From Nostoc sp. ATCC 53789 (GTDB lineage Bacteria > Cyanobacteriota > Cyanobacteriia > Cyanobacteriales > Nostocaceae), in NCBI RefSeq assembly GCF_009873495.1, contig NZ_CP046705.1:186001-250000 (forward strand): a stretch of 64,000 nucleotides of DNA, given 5' to 3'. The position numbers were made by a program, and so were the translations under genes. Shown one piece after another: positions 44,891-52,978 of this stretch. Position 1 is the stretch's first letter. Every line of letters begins with the position of its first letter. Under the pieces are notes generated by a model. That model ran no database searches and was not told where the DNA came from. It worked only from the letters and a program-made list of their open reading frames with translations.

Positions 44891-45715
44891 GTGCGCTCAC
44901 GAAATCAGATAATTACTTACGTATCTCCTAACGTCGCAGCAATGTTAGAGAAAGAAGCAAAGCTTGTGAATACTCAAAAAGTTTTGTTTCTTTTAGTTAT
45001 TGCTGCTGTATTGGTTTTTGCCTATAACCAAAGCGAGTTAAATTTCCCTGTACTTCTGCAACGGGGAGACAACATGGTGGAATATATCCGTTCATATTTT
45101 CCGCCAGACTTTAGCGATTGGAATTATTATTTCTCAGAAACACTGGTTACTATATCGATGGGAATTTGGGGAACTTTAATGGCTGCGATCGCAGCTGTTC
45201 CTTTATCTATCCTAGCATCTAATAATATTTGCCCAGTATGGGTTGTACAACCAACACGTCGCCTCTTAGATGCTATGCGTGCGATTAATGAAATCGTCTT
45301 TGCACTAATCTTTGTAGTTGCTGTTGGATTGGGGCCATTTGCTGGAGTTTTGGCATTATTTGTTCATACTGCCGGTATCCTGGGTAAGCTGTTCTCAGAA
45401 GCAGTAGAATCAATTGAGTCAGGCCCTGTAGAAGGAATTAGAGCTACTGGTGCAAGTCCGATTCAAGAAGTTATTTATGGAGTGATTCCTCAAGTAATGC
45501 CTTTGTGGACTTCTTTCACTCTCTACAGATTTGAGTCAAATGTGCGTTCTGCTTCTGTATTAGGGATTGTTGGGGCTGGTGGTATTGGCGTTTCACTATA
45601 TCAGAGTTTTGGTGCATTTGAATACCAAAAAGTCTGTACAATTCTCATTATTTTGATTGTTACTACTGGTGTTATTGATTTACTCTCTGCAAAGGTTAGA
45701 GGGTGGTTAGTTTAG
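44891..45715 (+). CDS. phnE: Phosphonate ABC transporter permease
   Basis: 274 aa, GTG start at 44891. About six hydrophobic segments, with the EAA loop GPVEGIRATGASPIQEVIYG that contacts PhnC. A conserved permease stretch (RRLLDAMRAINEIVFALIFV) precedes it. Translation follows phnD after 24 bp, so phnCDE form one transcript. An IS630 element lies 32 bp past the stop. Confidence 0.92.
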   Translation: MRSRNQIITYVSPNVAAMLEKEAKLVNTQKVLFLLVIAAVLVFAYNQSELNFPVLLQRGDNMVEYIRSYFPPDFSDWNYYFSETLVTISMGIWGTLMAAIAAVPLSILASNNICPVWVVQPTRRLLDAMRAINEIVFALIFVVAVGLGPFAGVLALFVHTAGILGKLFSEAVESIESGPVEGIRATGASPIQEVIYGVIPQVMPLWTSFTLYRFESNVRSASVLGIVGAGGIGVSLYQSFGAFEYQKVCTILIILIVTTGVIDLLSAKVRGWLV

Positions 45716-45842
45716 TATGACTGTCATCAGTCATCATTCAACCGCTAAGTACAGCTTTGCTTAAATTCGTAGCGAATTGACAGGGGTAAATTGTTGACGG
45801 TAAGGTGAGGATACGTGGACTATCCCTCAAGCATTCGGTACT

Positions 45843-47000
45843 ATGGCTGGTCGGCAAAAAACCTACAAGGTGCAGCTAACAGAAGAGGAAAAAGAACTGT
45901 TGCAGCAGCAAGCGAATGCCCGAAAAACAGGGCAAAGCAAAGGCAAACGAGCCAAAATAATACTTACAACTGCTGAAAATTCAGATTGGACAGATGCTCA
46001 AATTGCTCAAAATATCGGCTGTTCACAAGCCCTTGTTCGGAAATGGCGCAAACGTTGGTGTCAAACTCGTAGTCTAGAAGAAGCACCCCGTCCAGGTCGT
46101 CCTCGGATATTTGAAGCAATTATACGAGCAAAAGTTACTGCGTTCGCGCTTCGCGTTGCCGCAGGCATCGCTTGCAGCAACCCAACGGATTTTGATCTTC
46201 CCTTGGCGAGGTGGAGTTGTAGCGATATTGCAGCACATCTAGTCACGCTAGGCATTGTAGTATCCATAGCGACTTCAACAGTCTGGCGATGGCTAAAATC
46301 TGAGCGGATAAAACCTTGGCGGTTTCATACTTGGATGCATCGGATTGATGATAATTTTGTTGCAAAAGCAACCCCTGTACTTAAACTGTATGCTCAGGCA
46401 AAATTTTTGATTAAAGCTGGATTCTGGGTGGTATGTGTGGATGAAAAAACTTCCATCCAAGCACGATCCGGCTTACATCCAAATATTGGGGCAGGTGTCA
46501 AACAACCAGTTCACTTTGCAGCCAGATATGCCCGAAAAGGAGCAACACATCTTTTTGCGGCTTTGAGCGTTGCTGATGGTCTGATTTATGGTTGTTGTCG
46601 CCCAACAAAAACATTCCTTGATTTTCAAGGATTTCTTTTAGAAGTATTGATACCAGAAGCCATTCGTCGGGGTATGCGCCATATTTATTTAATCCTTGAC
46701 AACGGCTCTACCCATGCCCCAAAACAATTACAGGCTTGGTTGAATCAGAAGCAAAAAGAAGACGGTTGGAATTTTACGGTGGAAGTGGTCTGGCTACCAA
46801 AATATGCTTCATGGTTAGATCAAATTGAAATTTGGTTCAGCATTTTACAACGTAAATTACTGACTCCAAATGATTTTCCTGACCTCAAGACCTTACAGCA
46901 ACGTATAACTGATTTCATCGTCCGTCACAATGATTCAGCCCAACCAATCAAATGGTCATATACAGTAGCCCAGATGATGGAGAAATTCGCTACGAATTAA
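45843..47000 (+). CDS. IS630 transposase, single frame, with an in-frame repeat insert
   Basis: 385 aa. N-terminal HTH domains (QNIGCSQALVRKWRKRW). The DDE triad is WVVCVDEKTSIQAR, YLILDNGSTHAPK and YASWLDQIEIWFSILQRKLL. Unlike the other IS630-type elements in the window there is no frameshift. Residues about 101-110 (AFALRVAAGI) are encoded by a dispersed palindromic repeat (46143-46169) between two conserved stretches, so the protein has an extra loop of about nine residues. Effect on activity unknown. Confidence 0.87.
   Translation: MAGRQKTYKVQLTEEEKELLQQQANARKTGQSKGKRAKIILTTAENSDWTDAQIAQNIGCSQALVRKWRKRWCQTRSLEEAPRPGRPRIFEAIIRAKVTAFALRVAAGIACSNPTDFDLPLARWSCSDIAAHLVTLGIVVSIATSTVWRWLKSERIKPWRFHTWMHRIDDNFVAKATPVLKLYAQAKFLIKAGFWVVCVDEKTSIQARSGLHPNIGAGVKQPVHFAARYARKGATHLFAALSVADGLIYGCCRPTKTFLDFQGFLLEVLIPEAIRRGMRHIYLILDNGSTHAPKQLQAWLNQKQKEDGWNFTVEVVWLPKYASWLDQIEIWFSILQRKLLTPNDFPDLKTLQQRITDFIVRHNDSAQPIKWSYTVAQMMEKFATN
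46143..46169. repeat. Dispersed palindromic repeat inserted in IS630 transposase
   Basis: About 27 nt (TTCGCGCTTCGCGTTGCCGC plus GCATC) inside the transposase frame. It is related to the repeat in the HU gene (8455) and in IS1 (62229). Confidence 0.75.
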
Positions 47001-47013
47001 TGCAAAGCTGTAC

Positions 47014-47742
47014 TTAGTCATTTTCAAAAAATAACTCCATGCGATCGCCCCGCAGTCGAGTTACCCCATATTCAATAACATTACCTGTTTCATCGACGTT
47101 TACTGACTCCGCCAAAAGAATGGGTTGATTGAGGGGTATTTGTAGCCACTTAGCATCTTGAGGCTGGACTAGACGAGCAGAAACACAGGTACTACGGCGG
47201 ATATGATCGCATCCATATACCTGCCGTAAAAACTGAGAGATTGATTGCTGTTCTTGTAAAATCTTGATATTTTTCGGATCTAAAATATCAGGGAATTGCT
47301 TGAGGGGAAAATACCCAGTGCCCATACTTATAGGTTCTTCATCTGCAAAACTTAAGCGTTCAATTAACGCTACCGACTCACCATAAGGAATTTCTAGCCC
47401 TTTAGCAATCGCATCATCCGCAGGTACTTCTAAAACACGTAGCAGTTGAAACCTCACTTGCCAACCCTGTGCTTTCAACATTTGGTTGTAACGCACTCGC
47501 TTACCAATCGCATAGCGGATGGTTTTAGCCGCTACAAAAGTTCCGCGTCCTCGGTCAACTCGCAATAACCCCTCGTTTTTTAGGAGGGCGATCGCTTGTC
47601 TAATGGTATGGCGATTAACTGCAAACTGTTCAGCTAACTTGGTTTCCGTAGGTAGTTGTTCCCCAATCTGATAAACCCCCTGATGAATATTTTGTCGCAG
47701 TTGGTCAGCAATCTGGACATAAATTGGCATTATTTCCTTCAT
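47014..47742 (-). CDS. phnF: GntR-family regulator with UTRA domain
   Basis: 242 aa. The N-terminal winged helix is QIADQLRQNIHQGVYQIGEQ, LPTETKLAEQFAVNRHTIRQ, then LKNEGLLRVDRGRGTFVA. The UTRA effector domain follows (ERLSFADEEPISMGTGYFPL). PhnF-type repressors control phosphonate genes. It is divergent from phnG with 63 bp to the annotated start, and palindromes there may be its operator. The stop codon TAA is made from the TA duplication plus the first base of IS630 C; without the IS it would be TAG at the same place. Confidence 0.9.
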   Translation of the reverse strand: MKEIMPIYVQIADQLRQNIHQGVYQIGEQLPTETKLAEQFAVNRHTIRQAIALLKNEGLLRVDRGRGTFVAAKTIRYAIGKRVRYNQMLKAQGWQVRFQLLRVLEVPADDAIAKGLEIPYGESVALIERLSFADEEPISMGTGYFPLKQFPDILDPKNIKILQEQQSISQFLRQVYGCDHIRRSTCVSARLVQPQDAKWLQIPLNQPILLAESVNVDETGNVIEYGVTRLRGDRMELFFEND

Positions 47743-47764
47743 GTATCAATTATCAATAATTAGA

Positions 47765-47816
47765 TTGTCAATTTGTCAGAATTGCGTTAATCTACTTTCA
47801 TCTAGATGTCTAGACA
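47765..47816 (+). promoter_or_regulatory. Predicted phnG promoter with overlapping palindromic operators
   Basis: TTGTCA (47765-47770), a 17-bp spacer and TAATCT (47788-47793) form a good sigma70-type promoter. Two perfect 10-bp palindromes, CATCTAGATG (47799-47808) and TGTCTAGACA (47807-47816), overlap the expected transcription start. They are good candidates for PhnF binding. Confidence 0.6.
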
Positions 47817-47856
47817 AGTTAAGAATAGTTTAAAACAAAATACCACAAACCGACTT

Positions 47857-48315
47857 ATGCCTACTGTGATGCAGCGACAAGCATGGATGGCAACATTAGC
47901 TAAAGCCGAGTTAGAGCTATTAGAAAAATTGGTAAACACATTAGATAATTTGCCCAACTATAGCTTTTTACGCTGCCCAGAGATTGGTCTAACAATGGTG
48001 CGGGGACTCGCCGGGGGTACAGGAGAGCCATTTAACTTAGGAGAAATTACTATGACTCGCTGTGTTGTGCAGTTAGAGAGCCAAGGAGATGAAACAATCG
48101 CTGGATTTGGTTATGTCGCGGGGCGATCGCACCGTCATGCAGAACTAGCTGCTGTTTGTGATGCGTTATTGCAAACCCCAAATTGGCACGATCAGATTCA
48201 GGCTGAAGTAATTCAACTCTTGCAAGTAGAATACCAAAAACAGCAGGAACTCAAGCAGCGTCAAGCAGCCGCTACTAAGGTCAATTTTTTCACGATGGTG
48301 AGGGGGGAAGGGTGA
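47857..48315 (+). CDS. phnG: C-P lyase core subunit PhnG
   Basis: 152 aa from MPTVMQRQAWMATLAKAELE (ATG 47857); the ATG at 47806 lies in the predicted operator and would give an almost leaderless message. PhnG features: RQAWMATLAKA at the start, IGLTMVRGLAGGTGEPFNLG and TRCVVQL, then VAGRSHRHAELAAVCDALLQ. With PhnH, PhnI and PhnJ it forms the core complex that attaches ribose triphosphate to phosphonates and breaks the C-P bond. First gene of the lyase run. Confidence 0.9.
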   Translation: MPTVMQRQAWMATLAKAELELLEKLVNTLDNLPNYSFLRCPEIGLTMVRGLAGGTGEPFNLGEITMTRCVVQLESQGDETIAGFGYVAGRSHRHAELAAVCDALLQTPNWHDQIQAEVIQLLQVEYQKQQELKQRQAAATKVNFFTMVRGEG

Positions 48316-48367
48316 ATCAATTAAAAATTAAAAATTAAAAATTAAAAAAAAATTGGATTATTGATTG

Positions 48368-48970
48368 ATGTCAAATATAGTTACGTACTTACCTGGCTTT
48401 CGAGACTCAATTCATGATGCTCAGATGACATTTCGGGCGTTGCTTGATGCTAATGCTCGACCGGGGATAGCTTATCAGATAACTGCTGAGATGAGTGTGC
48501 CTTTGGGTTTAACGGCTGCTTGTGGGGCTGCTTGTTTGACGTTGCTGGATTTGGATGTTGTGGTATGGCTACAGCCGAGTTTTGCAGATCAAGTGAGAGC
48601 TTGGTTGTTGTTCCATACTGGCTGTCGGTTCACGCAGTATCCAGAAGAAGCTGACTTTGCCTTAATTCAAGATTTGGCAGGGTTGACAGAATTATCTATT
48701 TTTAACTGTGGGACAGGAGAAAAACCGGAAGCCTCAACAACATTATTGGTACAGGTGGAAAGTTTTGAGATGGGACAACCTGTAATGTTGACGGGGCCAG
48801 GAATTTTAGACCAGCAAGCGACTTCTCCTACGCTTCCCCGTCACTTTTGGGATTTCTGGATGCAGAATCACCAAGCCTATCCACAAGGCATAGATGTATT
48901 TTTATTTACACAGTATGCAGTAATGGGACTACCACGCACCGCTAAACCAGAGGTGTACTATGACTCTTGA
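48368..48970 (+). CDS. phnH: C-P lyase core subunit PhnH
   Basis: 200 aa (ATG 48368; TTG one codon upstream). PhnH signature: LPGFRDSIHDAQMTFRALLD, then the adjacent NARPG, TAACGAACLTLLDLDVVVWL and VQVESFEMGQPVMLTGPGIL. PhnH dimerises and joins PhnG and PhnI in the core complex. It overlaps the GNAT gene by 11 nt, so translation is coupled. Confidence 0.9.
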   Translation: MSNIVTYLPGFRDSIHDAQMTFRALLDANARPGIAYQITAEMSVPLGLTAACGAACLTLLDLDVVVWLQPSFADQVRAWLLFHTGCRFTQYPEEADFALIQDLAGLTELSIFNCGTGEKPEASTTLLVQVESFEMGQPVMLTGPGILDQQATSPTLPRHFWDFWMQNHQAYPQGIDVFLFTQYAVMGLPRTAKPEVYYDS

Positions 48971-49412
48971 TATTCGCATTGCTACCCGTGAGGATTGGTC
49001 TGTATTAAGTAAGCTTTATGCTGACATGGATGGTGAGCCATCTTTACCCAAAGATGACCTAGAAAAAATCTTCGTACAAATCGCACAAGTTCCTAATTAT
49101 CACATCTATATTGCCTACTTAAATCAGCAACCTGTAGGTACTTTCAGCCTTCTTTATGCGCCAACAATGATGCACCGGGGATATCACAAATTTGCAGTTC
49201 TAGATTCAGTGACAGTTATATCTCAAATGCGCGGACAGGGAATAGGTAGTCAAATGGTGAAAGCTGCAATCAAACTCAGTGCTGAGGCTGGATGTTATAA
49301 AATCATGCTCTCTTCTAATTTAAAACGTAGCCGCGCCCATCAATTCTATCAATCACTAGGATTCGAGCAGCATGGCTGGAGCTTTAAATGCGTACTCCAA
49401 CCAAGCCTGTAA
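48960..49412 (+). CDS. GNAT acetyltransferase in the phn operon (PhnO-like position)
   Basis: 150 aa. Acetyl-CoA motif A: VLDSVTVISQMRGQGIGSQM, preceded by VGTFSLLYAPT and followed by LSSNLKRSRAHQFYQSLGFE. In other phn operons PhnO acetylates aminoalkylphosphonates, a helpful modification before C-P cleavage. The position and the start overlapping phnH support a similar role, but it is not certain that this is an orthologue. Confidence 0.8.
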   Translation: MTLDIRIATREDWSVLSKLYADMDGEPSLPKDDLEKIFVQIAQVPNYHIYIAYLNQQPVGTFSLLYAPTMMHRGYHKFAVLDSVTVISQMRGQGIGSQMVKAAIKLSAEAGCYKIMLSSNLKRSRAHQFYQSLGFEQHGWSFKCVLQPSL

Positions 49413-49512
49413 AGCAAAAATTGCGGAGGATAAAAATATAAATATGGAAACCTAAAAACCCGATTAAAGCCTAACTTTCCTAATCAAAAATTACGAATTA
49501 CGAATTAAAACT

Positions 49513-50715
49513 ATGCCATACGTTGCAGTCAAAGGCGGTGAACAGGCAATTCAAAATGCAGAAGCACTTCTGCAAAGTAGACGCAGAGGTGATCCTGCAA
49601 TTCCCGAATTGACCCTAGACCAGATTGAACAACAGCTTTCCCTAGCAGTAGAACGGGTGATGTGTGAAGGTAGCTTATACGATCGGGAATTAGCAGCCCT
49701 GGCTATTAAACAATCTTGGGGTGATTTAGTAGAAGCAATTTTCTTGTTACGAGCCTATCGAACAACACTACCCCGCTTCTACTATAGCCAGACATTAGAT
49801 ACCAGCAAAATGCAGATTCAGCGCCGCATTTCTGCGATTTTTAAAGATGTACCAGGAGGACAAAGGTTAGGAACTACTTTCGACTACATCCACCGCCTAC
49901 TAGACTTTAAGTTAATAGCAGAAGGAGAAGTCCCAACAGCACCAGAAGCAGAAGCAATTACAGAATCAGTCCCGCGTGTAATTGACACTTTAGATCGTGA
50001 AGGCTTGATGCAAGCGGAAGAAGGGCAGGGGAGCAGGGGAGCAGGGGAACAGGGGGAGCAAGTAAATAATAATTCTCCGCTATCTCCCTCATCTCAACCA
50101 TTTGATTTAACTCGTCAACCATTAACTTTTCCTGCTGGGCGGGATGCGAGACTACAAAATCTGGCACGTGCAGACGAGGGTTTTTTGCTATCTTTGGCAT
50201 ATTCTACACAGCGAGGCTATGGCAGAAACCATCCTTTTGCTGGGGAAATTCGTATGGGGGAAGTAGAAGTGGTAATTTGCCCAGAAGAATTGGGATTTGA
50301 AATAGCGATCGCAGATATTACTGTCACCGAAGTGCAAATGGTAAATCAGTTTAAAGGTACTAAAGAATTACCTGCTCAGTTTACCCGTGGCTATGGGCTT
50401 ACCTTTGGTTATAACGAACGTAAAGCGATGTCGATGGCGTTAGTAGATAGAGCAATGCGTGCTGAAGAATTAGGGGAAACAATTCAAGGCCCAGCCCAAA
50501 ATGTCGAGTTTGTACTTTCTCATTCCGATAACGTGGAAGCACAAGGTTTTGTCCAACACCTTAAACTTCCACACTACATTGACTTTCAAGCAGAGTTAAA
50601 TCTGGTGCGAAAAATCCGAGAGCAGCAGCTAAATAATCAATCGTCATTAACTGTTGCTGGGGAAGAATCTCAGTCTTTAGAACACAGTGATTTGGTTTTG
50701 GAAGAAGCGAAATGA
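49513..50715 (+). CDS. phnI: C-P lyase core subunit PhnI
   Basis: 400 aa, longer than the usual 350-370. MPYVAVKGGEQAIQNAEALL is typical. DLTRQPLTFPAGRDARLQNL, RGYGRNHPFAGEIRMGEVEV and GYGLTFGYNERKAMSMALVD are core residues. PhnI with PhnG, H and L transfers the phosphonate to ATP and displaces adenine. A GGGGAGCA-type tandem repeat in the linker (about 50026-50062, EGQGSRGAGEQGEQ) explains part of the extra length. The stop overlaps the fosA-like start (ATGA). Confidence 0.92.
   Translation: MPYVAVKGGEQAIQNAEALLQSRRRGDPAIPELTLDQIEQQLSLAVERVMCEGSLYDRELAALAIKQSWGDLVEAIFLLRAYRTTLPRFYYSQTLDTSKMQIQRRISAIFKDVPGGQRLGTTFDYIHRLLDFKLIAEGEVPTAPEAEAITESVPRVIDTLDREGLMQAEEGQGSRGAGEQGEQVNNNSPLSPSSQPFDLTRQPLTFPAGRDARLQNLARADEGFLLSLAYSTQRGYGRNHPFAGEIRMGEVEVVICPEELGFEIAIADITVTEVQMVNQFKGTKELPAQFTRGYGLTFGYNERKAMSMALVDRAMRAEELGETIQGPAQNVEFVLSHSDNVEAQGFVQHLKLPHYIDFQAELNLVRKIREQQLNNQSSLTVAGEESQSLEHSDLVLEEAK
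50026..50062 (+). repeat. GGGGAGCA tandem repeat inside phnI
   Basis: Four degenerate 8-bp units keep the phnI frame and encode a Gly/Glu/Gln-rich linker at about residues 173-185. It is the same unit as at 14334-14366. Confidence 0.8.
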
Positions 50716-51134
50716 TTACAGGAATTAACCATATTACTTTGTCTGTCTGCAACTTGGAAAAATCTTTTAAGTTTTATACCGAAATTCTAGGTTGTCAAGT
50801 GATCGCCAAATGGCAAACAGGTGCTTATTTATTAGCGGGTGACTTGTGGTTTTGCCTATCTTTAGATTCCAATACACGCACAAATCCTATGGACGAGTAC
50901 ACTCATATTGCTTTTAGTGTCTCTGAAGAAAGGTTTCCAGAATATAGCGATCGCCTCAAAGTTTTAGGAGTCAAACAGTGGAAACAAAATACAAGTGAAG
51001 GCGAATCTATATATATTCTCGACCCCGATCACCACAAACTGGAACTGCATATAGGTGATTTATCTTCCAGAATTGCCGCCACTCAAAAAGCTCCTTATGA
51101 AGGCATGAAATTTTTTACTGAGGTAAGTCAGTGA
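50712..51134 (+). CDS. FosA-like glutathione transferase (VOC family)
   Basis: 140 aa. Matches FosA along its length: MITGINHITLSVCNLEKSFK, YTEILGCQVIAKWQTGAYLL, DEYTHIAFSV, KQWKQNTSEGESIYILDPDH and KLELHIGDLSSRIAATQKAP. The metal residues H7 (INHITL), H in YTHIAF and E in HKLELHIGD are present. FosA opens the epoxide of fosfomycin, itself a phosphonate, with glutathione. The gene overlaps phnI by 4 nt and phnM by 4 nt, so it is co-translated with the lyase genes. Confidence 0.87.
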   Translation: MITGINHITLSVCNLEKSFKFYTEILGCQVIAKWQTGAYLLAGDLWFCLSLDSNTRTNPMDEYTHIAFSVSEERFPEYSDRLKVLGVKQWKQNTSEGESIYILDPDHHKLELHIGDLSSRIAATQKAPYEGMKFFTEVSQ

Positions 51135-52339
51135 CAACACCTAAAAATATCCAAATATTATCAAAACCAACCAACACAAAAATTGCTATTCAAGGAGTAA
51201 ATGCACTAACTCCCGATGGTTGGCTGGAAGATGCCACAGTTTTAATTGAAGATGGGCAATTTACCAGTATTGATCAGGGCAGTAGTCCTAATAGATTTCA
51301 TTTGGTAAATGCTCAAGGACTCCAGATGTTGCCAGGAATTATTGACTTACACGGCGATGCTTTTGAAAGGATGATTTGCCCTCGCCCTGGAGTTAACTTT
51401 CCTCTACCAATAGCGATCGCAGATAATGACCGCAACCTCTTAGCATCGGGTATCACAACTTTTTACTGTTCAATCACCGACTCTTACGAACCAGGTTTAC
51501 GCAGCCGAGATTCTGCCCGTGCTTTAATTGACTTCATCTTAGGAACAGGAAAACAAGTTTTAAATTGCAATCATCGCATTCATATTAGACATGAAGAGGC
51601 AAATATCGCAGGACATCAAGAATTGTGTGATTGGATGGTATCCGGTCGTGTCCATATTTTGTCTATCAACGATCACCTACCACCCCCTGGAAATCAAAAG
51701 AGATTGAGCCGATATCTCAACAGTGTCAGGCAAAGATCGTCCATGTCCATAGAAGAAATCGAAGAATTAGTCAACCAAGTAACAGAACGGCGACATGAAG
51801 GAGATGTGCAAATAGAACAACTGGTGGATTTAGCTCATACCTACAGTATTCCTCTTGCTTCTCATGATGATGATAGCCCAGAGAAAGTAATACTAAGTCA
51901 ACAACGGCGAGTAGCGATCGCAGAATTTCCAGCGACTGTAGATTTAGCTGCTCAGTCTCGTGAATATGGTGCAGCCGTCCTCATGGGTGCGCCTAACTTA
52001 GTGCGTGGTGGTTCTCACTTAGGTTTAATGAGTGTCGCTGAGGCGGTAAAAAATAACGTTATCGATTGTCTTTGCTCAGACTATCATTACCCTTCCTTGT
52101 TCTATGCACCCTTCAAACTCCAAGAATTAGGCTTAATGTCATTTGAAGAAGCATGGTCATTAGTTTCCAGTCAACCAGCAGAGGCGGCGGGAATTAGCGA
52201 TCAAAAAGGTAAAATCGCTCCCGGTTTAGATGCTGATTTCCTGTTGATATCTCCTGATAATTCTTTACCGTCTGCAATTACTGCCATCTCATCCGTATAC
52301 GTAGCAGGAAAAGAAGTTGCTCGATATCAAATTCAATAA
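51131..52339 (+). CDS. phnM: PhnM, alpha-D-ribose 1-methylphosphonate 5-triphosphate diphosphatase (copy 1)
   Basis: 402 aa, GTG start. Amidohydrolase fold with HGDAFERMICPRPGVNFPLP (metal site), HRIHIRHE, SINDHLPPPGNQ, IPLASHDDDSPEKV and CSDYHYPSLFYAP. PhnM removes diphosphate from the triphosphate product made by PhnGHIL before cleavage by PhnJ. This copy is less like E. coli PhnM than the second copy (55616) in the first motif (HGDAFE against HTDNLE). Overlaps the fosA-like gene by 4 nt. Confidence 0.88.
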   Translation: MTTPKNIQILSKPTNTKIAIQGVNALTPDGWLEDATVLIEDGQFTSIDQGSSPNRFHLVNAQGLQMLPGIIDLHGDAFERMICPRPGVNFPLPIAIADNDRNLLASGITTFYCSITDSYEPGLRSRDSARALIDFILGTGKQVLNCNHRIHIRHEEANIAGHQELCDWMVSGRVHILSINDHLPPPGNQKRLSRYLNSVRQRSSMSIEEIEELVNQVTERRHEGDVQIEQLVDLAHTYSIPLASHDDDSPEKVILSQQRRVAIAEFPATVDLAAQSREYGAAVLMGAPNLVRGGSHLGLMSVAEAVKNNVIDCLCSDYHYPSLFYAPFKLQELGLMSFEEAWSLVSSQPAEAAGISDQKGKIAPGLDADFLLISPDNSLPSAITAISSVYVAGKEVARYQIQ

Positions 52340-52370
52340 ATATCCAGTCAACAGTCATCAGTTACCTATT

Positions 52371-52931
52371 ATGAAACCTACTATCGAAAGCATTATTGAC
52401 CTGTTCACCAAAAAGGGTTCTCAATCCTATGGTGCGGAAGCTGTCACCCAGTTAGAACACGCCTTGCAATGTGCTAGCCTTGCTGAAATATCAGGTCAAA
52501 ACCATGAATTGATTACCGCTTGCCTACTCCATGATTTAGGGCATTTAATCCATAACTTGGGAGATAATCCCGCCACCCAAGGCATAGACGATCAACATGA
52601 ACATCAAGCCATTTCCTTACTAAGTCAGATTTTCAGTCCAGCAGTCACACAACCGATTAGGCTTCATGTCGTCGCCAAACGCTATCTTTGCTCAGTTGTT
52701 CCTCAATATTGGGACAGTCTCTCAGCCCCATCCAAACGCAGCTTAGAACTGCAAGGAGGCATATTTTCCCCTAAACAGGCAGAGAAATTTATTCAGCAAC
52801 CTTATGCTCAAGATGCTGTGCAGTTAAGGATTTATGACGACAAAGCTAAAATCACAAATTTGCCAACACCCGATTTAAACCACTTCACCCAATTTATGAC
52901 CGCCTCTTTAAATAAGCTGTCGTGCATATAA
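52371..52931 (+). CDS. HD-domain protein of phosphonate operons, possible PhnZ-like oxygenase
   Basis: 186 aa from MKPTIESIIDLFTKKGSQSY (ATG 52371). QSYGAEAVTQLEHALQCASL, then LITACLLHDLGHLIHNLG, DDQHEHQAIS, RLHVVAKRYL and LRIYDDKAKI give the Tyr, Glu, His, HD, His and Asp pattern of PhnZ, the diiron enzyme that breaks C-P bonds oxidatively. Relatives are annotated as HD proteins associated with phosphonate operons. No PhnY partner is nearby. Its stop overlaps the upstream codons of the phnJ frame. Confidence 0.82.
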   Translation: MKPTIESIIDLFTKKGSQSYGAEAVTQLEHALQCASLAEISGQNHELITACLLHDLGHLIHNLGDNPATQGIDDQHEHQAISLLSQIFSPAVTQPIRLHVVAKRYLCSVVPQYWDSLSAPSKRSLELQGGIFSPKQAEKFIQQPYAQDAVQLRIYDDKAKITNLPTPDLNHFTQFMTASLNKLSCI

Positions 52932-52978
52932 GTTGTATGTACATCTTTTCGTATGGTCTGTTAACAGTCATCAGTCTA

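Larger units (their letters stand above)
45748..47014 (+). mobile_element. IS630-family element C
   Basis: 1267 bp. Inverted ends AGTACAGCTTTGC with about 30 bp similarity extending to AATTCGTAGCGAATT. TA flanks it (45746-45747 and 47015-47016). It sits between the phnCDE operon and phnF and touches the phnF stop codon without damaging it. Confidence 0.9.
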
